39,626 bases of DNA, from the NCBI GenBank assembly GCA_027859005.1, contig JAQIBQ010000025.1, positions 1 to 39,626 of the forward strand, in the 5' to 3' direction. The notes below the pieces were generated by a model, which was given only the letters and a program-made list of their open reading frames with translations, had not been told where the DNA came from and made no database searches. The stretch is from Prolixibacteraceae bacterium. GTDB taxonomy: Bacteria; Bacteroidota; Bacteroidia; Bacteroidales; Prolixibacteraceae. This document shows positions 11,301 through 20,171 of the stretch, in pieces (position 1 is the first letter of the stretch; every line of letters begins with the position of its first letter). Position numbers and translations under genes: made by a program.

Positions 11301-11631
11301 ATCTACTTCGCTTACAATAATAAGAAACCTAATAACTAATGCCATAAAATTTTCAAATGAAAATAGCACGATAAATGTGAATGCTATAGCCAATGATAAA
11401 TACATAACCATTTGTATTGAGGACTCGGGTATTGGGATGTCGCAAAAAGTGAAAGAAAATTTATTTATTACTGATAAAATAATTTCACGTGAAGGCACCT
11501 TAGGCGAAAAAGGTTCAGGCATTGGCCTTGTTTTATGTAAAGAATTTGTGAACCTTAACGGTGGTGAAATATGGGTCGAAAGTGAAGAAAACAAAGGATC
11601 AACTTTTTATTTCACGCTCGAAAAAGCATAA
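8368..11631 (+). CDS. Paralogous two-component-regulator-propeller sensor histidine kinase
   Basis: Same architecture and collinear motifs as 5108-8347; 'FFTLISHDLKNPI' H-box; 'GSGIGLVLCKEF'; no receiver/HTH. Confidence 0.9.
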   Translation: MVFFRIRVKILLLVFITFFVVRVSGNNKQKSFLSFNTENEMLMHNSVETVVRDSFGYIWVGTNYGLNRLDGHKTINYLSDPTNPNSISNSHVKELFVDSKGRLWIGTVSGGLNRFNYSNNTFIQYSPYDSIISKAGLNVPAITEDLEGNIWIGTVGKGVSKFYPDSGVFQNFDLELFDPLIQENTNISNLHCDKKGNIWVGFDFDRNGIYKIDGKTYEITFHGLTTETTDYLNVGAVTGIAEQKDGTLLFTIWNSQIFKLNPEVDERIKLVLEKNIFNNSHLTSIVIDEDDNIWISTWENGLYKFSPDFKEVQQYCKNDFDLSSLSSNSINDLYIDENNLWICLREQGLNLLSLNNKIFSKVNTLQVSAFKEIDAHCFTTDKVGNIWIGSRGQGLWKYSPSNGSLKNYNKPNYKSLLNNNILSIKYSNDSMLWIGTDGDFIAAFNTKKEEFKFVPHHEGDWSSVYCIEETEDYLWCGTWGAGLKKVDKKTLSYTSINFDVKDQYRNSIFDIDIVEDDIWMANVGMGLINYNIPNNQINYIYQYPNLSGKFPKESLNDIYIENPSSFWLSTAGGGLLNYNPNTYKIETTTTDNGLSSNVIQAIAIDNNKNLWISTNTGINLYNREKNEIATFYKHNGLIINHLNKSALLFSPIDNQLYIGSPKGINTCNTNKVELNQNTNPVVLTQLAVNEKNITIKDSDVLNQPIELAKKIKLKHDQKIINIGFSSMEFNPSSKSKYYYKLEGFKDNWTELAHSSNHVQYTNLDPGNYTFKVKASNNDGIFHPIETALKITVKPSFWQTILFKVLLVLIILIIAALFFYLRYKTLIKNQLKLEETVQERTIEINKQKEHIEQQKSALELANQTKDKFFTLISHDLKNPISIIDQFHELLLLEHESISKETTLKYYQLLKKTSNQTLQLLDDLSMWAQTQSKRITINKKHIDVAKLIKTNFTICESIASNKNIKLQQTKNIYQTVNADESTSLTIIRNLITNAIKFSNENSTINVNAIANDKYITICIEDSGIGMSQKVKENLFITDKIISREGTLGEKGSGIGLVLCKEFVNLNGGEIWVESEENKGSTFYFTLEKA

Positions 11632-11706
11632 TATTATTCCCATCAAAAATCATTTACTTTTCAAAATGGATCAATTATATTTGGATTGAATTAAGACATA
11701 ACAACA

Positions 11707-12420
11707 ATGCAACTACTACTGATAAGTAATTCAACAATGGCTGGCGAGCCCTATTTGGATTACCCAAAAAATGAGATAAAGAAATTCCTAGGAGAGAAAG
11801 CTGTAAAAGCCATTTTTATACCTTTTGCTGCCGTAACATTTCCATTCAACACCTACGAAGAAAAAGTAAACGAACGCTTTCTGGTAATTTGACACGAATT
11901 TATTGGAATTCATCGTTTCGATGATAAGTTGAAGGCCATTGAAGAAGCCGAAGCAATTGTTGTTGGAGGTGGAAATACCTGGCAATTGGTTCGCATGATG
12001 CGCGATAATAAATTGATAGCTGCAATTCGCAAAAAAGTAGAAACAGGTACACCTTACATTGGTTGGAGTGCAGGATCGAATGTAACTTGTCCTACAATCA
12101 AAACCACCAACGACATGCCCATTATCGATCCGCTTGGTTTTGATGTACTCAATCTGGTTCCTTTCCAAATTAATCCGCATTACCTCGACGCAAACCCCGA
12201 TGGACATGCTGGCGAAACCCGCGAGCAACGTATTGAAGAGTTTTTAGAAATAAACCCCGATACTTATGTTTTAGGATTACGCGAAGGAACCATGCTAAAA
12301 TTAGATGAAAACAAGCTATCGTTAATTGGGAAGTTAAATGCTCGTATTTTCAAGAAAGGCACAACACCAGAAGAGCTCTCGACTAAAGATGATTTTAGTT
12401 TTTTACTCAAAAAAGATTAG
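11707..12420 (+). pseudogene. pepE: Dipeptidase E (alpha-aspartyl dipeptidase, S51 family) interrupted by in-frame TGA
   Basis: MQLLLISNSTMAGEPYLDYP...FIPFAAVTFPFNTYEEKV then TGA at 11890-11892, same frame continues HEFIGIHRFDD...EAIVVGGGNTWQL...YIGWSAGSNVTCPTIKTTNDMPI...INPHYLDANPDGHAGETREQRI. Confidence 0.85.
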
Positions 12421-12654
12421 TGCAAAAATATTTTCCGACACCTTAAAATGAATTAAGAGTTACTTTTAGTTAACCTATTTATTAAAGTTCGATTACATAA
12501 AATGGTAAAAGATTTTAATTCAATCACATCTAATTTATTACATGTGTAGGTTTTTCATCATTTATTAACTCTATCGTATATTTTTAATAAACATGAGAAT
12601 GATTTGTTGTTTGAACAAATAAATAGGTTTGAACAATTCTTTATATCATTTACC

Positions 12655-14514
12655 ATGAAATTAAAAACCAGATTTAAAATACTACTTGCCCTATTAATTG
12701 TTACTTTTTCTGCAATTGCCCTTTTCACTTTTTTTTCAATGGGCAAAATAAATAAGCTGTCTGAAATTGATAAACAAGTTCAACAACTCTATAGCTTATC
12801 TTTAGAAATTAGAAAAAACGAAAGTGATTTTTTTAATTGGGATTTAAAAAACACGACCTATTTCAAAACAGGCAGAAGCATTTTTAGCAATACTCTAAAT
12901 CAGAATCTTAGAAAATCAAATGAGATTACAAATCAACTCTTAACTTCAAATTTTACGAAAAGAAACAGTCTGATTAACGAAATTGAAAACATTCAAAACT
13001 TGAATGCCAAATACCTCCATTTGTTCTCTATAATTCAAAGAAATAAATATGAATTAGGATTCGAAGAATGGGGAATAATAGGTGAAATGAATCAGTCTGC
13101 TAAGGATATAGAATCAATAATTACCACACAAAGAAATAGCATGTTAAAAGTTCAATTGCTAATTTTACGCCGATACGAAAAGGACTATTTGTTCAAACGC
13201 AATTTCGAGTCAAAATCAAATTTCGACAAACAACTTTACCACATTTATAAAACCATACCCAACTACACTTCAAATAAAAGTGAAACCGATAAAATAAAAA
13301 ATACCCTTAAAAAATACGGAGAGACCTTCAACAATTTTGTCGATAAAGATATCTACACTGGATATTGGAAAAACGAAGGTTTAATGGCATCGCTTGAAAC
13401 AAAAGGAAATATTTTAAACCAAGCAATTAACACTTTAAGTTTAAAAATTTCGAACAAAACAAAGCATTATATAAACGAAGCAAAAAATATTCTACTGTTA
13501 TTCATTCTTATTTTTGCATCACTTGCTTTATTTATTGGATTTTATATATTCCAGCGTATTTTCAATTTAATGGGAGGCGAGCCGGAAGAGGTGGCAAAAA
13601 TTGCAAAAAGCATTGCAAAGGGTGACCTCCAAATTGAACTTCCAAAACAAGCAAATCAGAAGGGATTAATGAAATTTGTTGGGATAATGGCTGAAAATTT
13701 AAAACAAATAATTTCAGGTATTTACCTTAACTCAAAACACATTTCAATTGCTATTAAAAACTACAACAAAACCTCGTTAATAATTTCACAAACAACAATT
13801 CAACAAGCTGCTTACATTGAAGAAATTTCTGCTCGAATTGACAAAATAAGTGAGAATACAAGCTCCAATGCTGTGAATGCCTTGGAAACAAAAAATATTT
13901 ATGAAAAATCGAAAGTTGAAATTCATAAAATTAAAGATCAAACTGCATTATCTTTCGTTACTAGCAATACTATTGCACAAAAACTTGCAATTATAAATCA
14001 CATTTCAAAACAAACTAAAATCCTTGCCTTAAATGCTGCAGTTGAAGCTTCTCGTGCTGGTCGTGAAGGAGATGGATTTCAAGTAATTGCAGAAGAAGTA
14101 AAACGACTGGCAGAAGTGAGTCAGGAAGCAGCCGTTGAGATAAATAAACTTACCGAACAAAATCAGACTCAATCAAAACATGTTACCGATTTAGTCACAA
14201 GCATACTTCCTCAAATTGAAACAACTTCAGAATTAATTACAAGAATAACAACAGCTAGTCAAGAACAAAACGAAGACATTAACCATGTAAACAACTCTAT
14301 TAAGTATTTGTACGATATGAGTCAGGAAAATGCTACTGCTGCCGAGGAAATGGAAACTAACAATGATGAACTTGAAAAACAAATTTTCGCTTTAGAAAAA
14401 ATGATTGCATATTTTAAAGTCGATTCTAACGTTTCAACAGGTAAAAAATATCTTTCACAAGAAAAAAAACCTAAAAAGAAGAAAGCAATTAAACTCTGGA
14501 AGAAAAGAGCATAA
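12655..14514 (+). CDS. Methyl-accepting chemotaxis protein (membrane, HAMP, MCP signalling domain)
   Basis: [29 protein letters not shown]1; second [85 protein letters not shown] hairpin tip. Confidence 0.85.
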   Translation: MKLKTRFKILLALLIVTFSAIALFTFFSMGKINKLSEIDKQVQQLYSLSLEIRKNESDFFNWDLKNTTYFKTGRSIFSNTLNQNLRKSNEITNQLLTSNFTKRNSLINEIENIQNLNAKYLHLFSIIQRNKYELGFEEWGIIGEMNQSAKDIESIITTQRNSMLKVQLLILRRYEKDYLFKRNFESKSNFDKQLYHIYKTIPNYTSNKSETDKIKNTLKKYGETFNNFVDKDIYTGYWKNEGLMASLETKGNILNQAINTLSLKISNKTKHYINEAKNILLLFILIFASLALFIGFYIFQRIFNLMGGEPEEVAKIAKSIAKGDLQIELPKQANQKGLMKFVGIMAENLKQIISGIYLNSKHISIAIKNYNKTSLIISQTTIQQAAYIEEISARIDKISENTSSNAVNALETKNIYEKSKVEIHKIKDQTALSFVTSNTIAQKLAIINHISKQTKILALNAAVEASRAGREGDGFQVIAEEVKRLAEVSQEAAVEINKLTEQNQTQSKHVTDLVTSILPQIETTSELITRITTASQEQNEDINHVNNSIKYLYDMSQENATAAEEMETNNDELEKQIFALEKMIAYFKVDSNVSTGKKYLSQEKKPKKKKAIKLWKKRA

Positions 14515-14536
14515 ACTACCGACACATAATTGTTGT

Positions 14537-14645
14537 CTTATTTTCTTTCAATTTCTCTCAGGTTGTCCATTTTTTTCTTTGCTAAAAAGCTGTAGTTATC
14601 ACCCAGGTGTTCTTTCACTTTTTTGTTGCCATATTCGTATACTTA
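14537..14645 (-). pseudogene. Truncated duplicate of the ABC-F ATPase 3' end
   Basis: Minus-strand translation VYEYGNKKVKEHLGDNYSFLAKKKMDNLREIERK*; 51-bp identity (14541-14591 = 15393-15443) plus ~50 bp diverged similarity to the downstream ABC-F gene. Confidence 0.8.
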
Positions 14646-14783
14646 TCTTATTTTTCACACTGCAACACCCTCGAAAAAAAAAGTGATTTACTGAATCAGG
14701 TAATGGGTTGGATAAATCCTTATTTCAGCTTGAAAAATTGTAAGGATTTAGTTCAATAGTTCTTGTCTTAGAGTCAGACAGAC

Positions 14784-15225
14784 TCTTACTTTTTCTTAGA
14801 TAAAAAGTAAGCAAAAATCAAGTGCAAATTTAAACTCCCCTAACACCTCCTCCATGAGTTTTTTACATTAAAGAATGTTATCAAGATTCGAATTATAGTA
14901 AATAAATCAGGGTGATCAAAATACAATCATGTCGTCTCGCTTGACACTGCCGTCACGATTTGCACACCCCCTCGCGCCGTTCTAATCTGATGTTGAGTCT
15001 AAAGTTAAACCTCTCTATTTAAGCAAATACTAGTCCGCCTTAAAAAAATGCGTTAAAAAATTTAATGTGTCGAAACGTTAAAAATGAAAATTGTTTGACC
15101 CCGATTTTTTTCGGGGGAGTTATTTTCATTTAGTGAAAAGAAATTAAATTTTAGCTAATTTTTTTCGAGCGGCGGCATTTTTGCTTATCTCTTTTTGCTG
15201 TAGAAAAAAGTAAGAGCCACTTCCG
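14784..15225. repeat. Non-coding repeat-rich segment: inverted repeat copies and a large imperfect palindrome
   Basis: 'gactcttactttttcttagataaaaagtaagcaaaaatc' (14784-14819 region) is inverted relative to 'catttttgcttatctctttttgctgtagaaaaaagtaagagcc' (15177-15218 region); second inverted pair flanks CCCCGA-TTTTTT-TCGGGG (15099-15116). Confidence 0.6.
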
Positions 15226-15377
15226 GCTCGAGAAAGAAAACGGTAAACTACAAAACAGCTTTTCAAATTAAAAACAATATCTATGAAAGACCCAAAAACA
15301 AGAAGACAAAAACGTTAGTATCCTAACAATGTATTATTTATATCGGTGTTATTTGCCTAATATAAAAAGTGCGGAAC

Positions 15378-17024
15378 TCATGAGTTTATATCTTTTCTTT
15401 CAATTTCTCTCAGGTTGTCCATTTTTTTCTTTGCTAAAAAGCTAAAGATATCACCCAGATGTTCTTTCACTTTTTGGTTTCCAAACTCGTAAACTTTTTG
15501 GACTAAACCATCCAAGAAATCACGGTCGTGCGAAACAACGATTAAAGTACCATCGAAATCCTTGAGTGCAGTTTTAAGTATGTCCTTTGTTTTCATATCG
15601 AGGTGATTTGTAGGCTCATCAAGAATTAACAAATTCACCGGTTCCAACAACAACTTCACCATGGCTAATCGAGTTCTTTCACCTCCCGAAAGGACTTTAA
15701 CTTTTTTGTCCCACTCTTCACCGCCAAACATAAATGCGCCCAAAATATCTTTAATTTTTGTGCGAATATCTCCTACGGCAACATCGTCTATGGTTTGAAA
15801 AACAGTAAGTTCTTCATCCAACATTGAAGCTTGATTTTGTGCAAAATAGCCAATCATCACATTATGTCCCAATTGCAATTCGCCCCCAAATTCAATCTCA
15901 CTCATGATGCTTTTCACCAAAGTCGATTTTCCTTCTCCATTTCTGCCAACAAATGCGACCTTCTCTCCTCTTTCAAGTGTCAATGAAACATTATTGTAAA
16001 CCGTATGCTCGTCGTATTTTTTGGATACATCGTTTAAAATAACAGGATAATTACCAGAACGAGGCGAAGGTGGGAAACGAAGTTTCAAGGCCGAATTATC
16101 TTCTTCATCTACCTCAACCATCACTAATTTTTCGAGCATTCGTACCCTCGATTGAACCTGATTAGTTTTAGAATATGTTCCTTTGAAGCGTTCAATAAAA
16201 CCTTTATTATCGGCAATCATTTTTTGCTGTTCAACATAAGCTTTCTGCTGATGTGCTCGTCGCTCTTGACGCAAAGTCTGATAATGTGAAAAATTTACTT
16301 TGTAATCGTATATTCTACCCATTGTAACCTCAACTGTGCGATTGGTAACATTGTCGACAAAAGCTCTATCGTGCGAAATTAGAATCACTGCTTTTGCAGA
16401 GTTAGTCAGAAAATCTTCTAACCATTGAATCGATTCAATGTCCATATGATTGGTTGGCTCATCGAGTAAAATCAAATCGGGTTTTTGAAGTAATATTTTA
16501 GCCAGTTCAATGCGCATGCGCCATCCTCCACTAAACTCACTCGTTGGGCGTGTAAAATCATTACGCACGAATCCCAAGCCAAGTAATATCAATTCAACCT
16601 CAGCATCGAAATTTATTTCTTCAATGGAATAATACTTTTCACTCAATACCGAAACCTGTTCAATAAGTTGGTAATAGCTATCCGATTCATAATCGGTTCG
16701 AGTTGTAAGTTGGTTGTTAAGCTCTTCAATTTCTTTGGCCATTTCAAGAATTGGTGCAAAGGCTTGAGATGCTTCCTCAAAAACGGTTCGTTTATCGTGT
16801 GTTAATAAATGCTGCGGTAAGTATGCAATAACTGCATCGTTGGGTGCCGATACTCTCCCTTTATTGGCAGTTTTTACGCCTGCAATTATTTTCAAAAGGG
16901 TTGATTTTCCTGCACCATTTTTACCCATTAGTGCTATTCTATCGGTATCGTTTATTACAAACGAAATATTTTTGAATAAAGTTGTTCCACCAAACTCTAC
17001 AGTTAAACCATCAACTGAAATCAT
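15378..17024 (-). CDS. ABC-F family ATP-binding cassette protein
   Basis: Two ABC domains: GKNGAGKSTLLK, LSGGERTRLAMVKLLL, LLILDEPTNHLDM; linker with RVRMLEKL; no TM domain. Confidence 0.92.
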   Translation of the reverse strand: MISVDGLTVEFGGTTLFKNISFVINDTDRIALMGKNGAGKSTLLKIIAGVKTANKGRVSAPNDAVIAYLPQHLLTHDKRTVFEEASQAFAPILEMAKEIEELNNQLTTRTDYESDSYYQLIEQVSVLSEKYYSIEEINFDAEVELILLGLGFVRNDFTRPTSEFSGGWRMRIELAKILLQKPDLILLDEPTNHMDIESIQWLEDFLTNSAKAVILISHDRAFVDNVTNRTVEVTMGRIYDYKVNFSHYQTLRQERRAHQQKAYVEQQKMIADNKGFIERFKGTYSKTNQVQSRVRMLEKLVMVEVDEEDNSALKLRFPPSPRSGNYPVILNDVSKKYDEHTVYNNVSLTLERGEKVAFVGRNGEGKSTLVKSIMSEIEFGGELQLGHNVMIGYFAQNQASMLDEELTVFQTIDDVAVGDIRTKIKDILGAFMFGGEEWDKKVKVLSGGERTRLAMVKLLLEPVNLLILDEPTNHLDMKTKDILKTALKDFDGTLIVVSHDRDFLDGLVQKVYEFGNQKVKEHLGDIFSFLAKKKMDNLREIERKDINS

Positions 17025-17207
17025 CTTCTAACTTTTTTAATATTGAAGGCGCAAAAATAAAGCTATAATTAAGAAACTCAGCTATTGACACAAAAAGATT
17101 GGATCCATTCCCAATTCGTTCACAAATACTTCATTTCGCGTTTATTTCCTCATTGTAAATTAATGAAGATTTTTTCGTCTTTTATATTTAAAAATTAACC
17201 ATTTCAA

Positions 17208-17215
17208 TACCTTTG
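17208..17215 (+). promoter_or_regulatory. Candidate Bacteroidota -7 element (TAnnTTTG)
   Basis: TACCTTTG 23 bp upstream of the start codon at 17238. Confidence 0.45.
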
Positions 17216-17237
17216 TACTTTCAAAAACTTAAAGAAA

Positions 17238-18824
17238 ATGGATTTATTTACAAATGTCTATTTCTCATTCTTCCTAATTGTAACCCTAGGTTTTCTTATT
17301 GGTAGGATCAAGATAAAAGGTATTTCACTCGATGTATCGGCAGTAATTTTTATTGCCTTGGTGTTTGGACATTATGGTGTTATTATTCCCAAAGATTTTC
17401 AACAAATAGGACTTGTACTCTTTATTTTTACCATAGGAATACAAGCTGGTCCAGGATTTTTTGCATCTTTTAAAAAGCATGGAAAAGATTTAGCAATACT
17501 AGCATCTACTTTAATAATTACTGCTGGCTTAGTTACTGCATTAGTCGTTTATATATTCGATATCGACATGAACATAGGTATCGGTTTATTAACTGGAGCA
17601 CTAACAAGTACGCCCGGGTTAGCTGCTGCAATCGATACAACTGGCTCTCCATTGGCATCAATTGGCTATGGAATTGCCTATCCTTTTGGGGTTATTGGGG
17701 TTATTCTCTTTGTAAGTTTCATGCCTAAATTCATAAAAGCAAACATTAAAAATTCAGAAGAAGAATATGAGACAAGTATAAAGTCTGATTTTCCAGAAAT
17801 AGAAAAAGCAAACTTTATTGTTGAAAACGAAAATGTGGTAGGAAAAACAATTGCAGAACTACGCATTCGATACATGACAAAAGCAGTAGTTTCGCGTGTA
17901 ATGCACAACGAAACAGCTATTACTCCAACTCCAACAACAATTCTGCACAAAGGTGATATAATTAAAGCCGTTGGCGATAATGAGGCGCTTGACCGAATAA
18001 AACTTCTTATTGGCCAGAAAACTACAATTGAAATTCCGTTGTCTACGAAATACGATATACGAAGAGTGCTTGTTACCAATAAAGAATATGTAAATAAAAC
18101 CATTAAGCAACTCAATTTATTGGGAAATTATGGAGCTACAATTACACGCATAACACGTTCTGGAATTAACATTTCGCCAACACCAGCTTCACGTATTCAG
18201 TTTGGTGATAAATTAATGATTGCCTGTGGAACCGAGAACATGAAACAAGTTGTTAATATATTTGGCAACGACGACAGAAGACTTTCCGATACCGATTTTT
18301 TACCCATTGCATTAGGAATTATAATTGGTGTATTAATTGGAAAAATTAATATTTCAGTAGGTAGCTTTAGTTTCAGTCCTGGCTTAACAGGAGGTGTTTT
18401 GTTTTCGGGCTTAATGTTGGGCCGTATAGGTAAAACGGGGCCAATTCTTTGGACTATGACAAGCGCTGCGAACCAACTTATTCGTCAGCTAGGCTTATTG
18501 TTTTTTATGGCTGCAGTGGGTACATCGGCTGGAGCAAAGCTTGTAGAAATATTCATGGAAAACGGAGTAAGTATGTTTATTGCTGGCGCTATTATTACAG
18601 TGGTTCCAATGATAGTTGCAACCCTAATTGCAAAGTTTGTTTTTAAATTGAATATACTAACTTTATTAGGAGCACTAACAGGAAGTATGACAAGTACTCC
18701 AGGTCTTGCAGCTGTTGATAATATGACAGAAACCAATGCTCCAAGCGTTGCCTATGCCACAGTATATCCGTTGGCAATGGTATTGCTAATTATTGTTGTA
18801 CAAATACTGGGAACAATGATTTAA
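17238..18824 (+). CDS. AspT/YidE-YbjL-type putative transporter with two RCK_C (TrkA-C) domains
   Basis: Duplicated membrane halves with GALTSTPGLAAAID / GSMTSTPGLAAVD; central soluble TrkA-C-like repeats. Confidence 0.88.
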   Translation: MDLFTNVYFSFFLIVTLGFLIGRIKIKGISLDVSAVIFIALVFGHYGVIIPKDFQQIGLVLFIFTIGIQAGPGFFASFKKHGKDLAILASTLIITAGLVTALVVYIFDIDMNIGIGLLTGALTSTPGLAAAIDTTGSPLASIGYGIAYPFGVIGVILFVSFMPKFIKANIKNSEEEYETSIKSDFPEIEKANFIVENENVVGKTIAELRIRYMTKAVVSRVMHNETAITPTPTTILHKGDIIKAVGDNEALDRIKLLIGQKTTIEIPLSTKYDIRRVLVTNKEYVNKTIKQLNLLGNYGATITRITRSGINISPTPASRIQFGDKLMIACGTENMKQVVNIFGNDDRRLSDTDFLPIALGIIIGVLIGKINISVGSFSFSPGLTGGVLFSGLMLGRIGKTGPILWTMTSAANQLIRQLGLLFFMAAVGTSAGAKLVEIFMENGVSMFIAGAIITVVPMIVATLIAKFVFKLNILTLLGALTGSMTSTPGLAAVDNMTETNAPSVAYATVYPLAMVLLIIVVQILGTMI

Positions 18825-20069
18825 TTATTCCTGGTTTATTTGGAAGAATTTTTTTGGAAGAAGCTTAACTGGCAACCACGAAGCAACTGCTCCAATAAGC
18901 AAAACAGTAATTGCAATTACAATTAAATTTGTCCATCGGAGTTCAACCGGATAATATTCAATTGAGAACGAACCCGGAAATTTCAACCATCCGTAATGCA
19001 TTTGCCCTAAGCATATTAAAACACCAAGCACTAATCCAATAGCAGCACCTACAATTGATACCAACCAACCTTCAAATAAAAATATTAAGCCAATTTTTTG
19101 CTTCGTTAAGCCCAAACTTGAAAGTATGTTAATGTCTTTTCGTTTGTCGAGTATTAGCATCGATATTGAACTTGCCAAATTAAATGAAGCAATTACCAAT
19201 ATAAAAGAAAGAGTCAGGTAGATGAAAAAACGTTCGCTTTTGGCCACACGGTAATACGATTCGTGCTGTTGGTATCGATTTTGAATCACAAATTCATTAC
19301 CCAATTTCTTTTTGATTTCTTTTTGGAAACGTTTCACATCGGCACCTTCAACAAGGCCAATTTCAATAGAAGTAACCGTGCTGTCCATTTCGAGTAACTC
19401 ACGTGCTAAATCGAGCGTTACCAGTGCATACTGGTCATCAACCTCCTGCTGCTTCACTTCGTATATTCCTGAAAGAAAAACATGCTTGTGGCGAAATGGA
19501 TCGAGCAGCGTAGAACTACCTTTTCCTTTCTTCGGAACGGATATATAAATCGGGCGAACAAAATTAGTTGAAGCTCCTAAGTTATAGGCCATGCCACGCC
19601 CAATCACTGCGTAATCGAAGTTTCCATCGTTCAGTAATAAATTTCCATCGTACATGTGATTGTCGAGTCCACTCATTTCCAGAAAATCTTCAGAAACACC
19701 TTTAATGTTGGCAATAAACTGACGATCTTCAAACTTAAAATGAGCAATTTCTTCAGCTACTTCACAAAAATAAGCAACAGATTCGTCGTTGCGGATTTGT
19801 TCGAACGCCGATGAATAAGGATCGAACTGCTTACCTTCAGCTGCAGTAATTTTTATCTCTGAATCGAAAACACTGAAAAACGATTTTATTAAAACATCGA
19901 AACCGTTAAAAATTGAAAGTACAACTACCAATGCAGTTGTGCCAACAATTACACCAATCATAGCTATCGCCGAAATAATATTAACTACATTTTTCGACTT
20001 TTTCGAGAGTAAATACCTTCGAGCTATGTATAATGAAAAGTTCATCTGGTAACGATTATTTTTAAACAA
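18825..20069 (-). CDS. LolC/LolE-type (FtsX/MacB-like) ABC transporter permease
   Basis: NFSLYIARRYLLSKKSKNVVNIISAIAMIGVIVGTTALVVVLSIFNGF; C-terminal FtsX-like TMs 'FILVIASFNLASSISMLILDKRKDINILSSLGLTKQKIGLIFLFEG'. Confidence 0.88.
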   Translation of the reverse strand: MFKNNRYQMNFSLYIARRYLLSKKSKNVVNIISAIAMIGVIVGTTALVVVLSIFNGFDVLIKSFFSVFDSEIKITAAEGKQFDPYSSAFEQIRNDESVAYFCEVAEEIAHFKFEDRQFIANIKGVSEDFLEMSGLDNHMYDGNLLLNDGNFDYAVIGRGMAYNLGASTNFVRPIYISVPKKGKGSSTLLDPFRHKHVFLSGIYEVKQQEVDDQYALVTLDLARELLEMDSTVTSIEIGLVEGADVKRFQKEIKKKLGNEFVIQNRYQQHESYYRVAKSERFFIYLTLSFILVIASFNLASSISMLILDKRKDINILSSLGLTKQKIGLIFLFEGWLVSIVGAAIGLVLGVLICLGQMHYGWLKFPGSFSIEYYPVELRWTNLIVIAITVLLIGAVASWLPVKLLPKKFFQINQE

Positions 20070-20171
20070 AAAGATGGAATTCCAAATGAATTTAAAAATG
20101 TAAAATGATGGTATAGCATATTTAAATTGGTTATACGATTTTCACTTTGTTCCAACTCATGATCGTTTTAA

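Noticed and set aside
11277-11594. 105-aa minus ORF inside the second histidine kinase
   Set aside because: Antisense to the conserved HATPase_c domain; spurious.
11877-11925. Selenocysteine (UGA/SECIS) explanation for the pepE TGA
   Set aside because: The expected residue is Gly rather than Cys, and the only downstream structure is a weak 5-bp GAATT/AATTC stem, unlike a bacterial SECIS; TGA is a normal stop in neighbouring genes.
11788-12228. 146-aa minus-strand ORF overlapping pepE
   Set aside because: Antisense to clear PepE sequence on both sides of the TGA; no recognisable motif or signal peptide.
14405-14686. 93-aa plus-strand ORF across the MCP end and ABC-F fragment
   Set aside because: Overlaps the true MCP C-terminus out of frame, and its remainder is the antisense of the ABC-F 3' duplicate.
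17678-18115. 145-aa antisense ORF within the AspT-like transporter
   Set aside because: Opposite strand of a well-supported membrane protein gene; no family signature; likely a by-product of codon usage.
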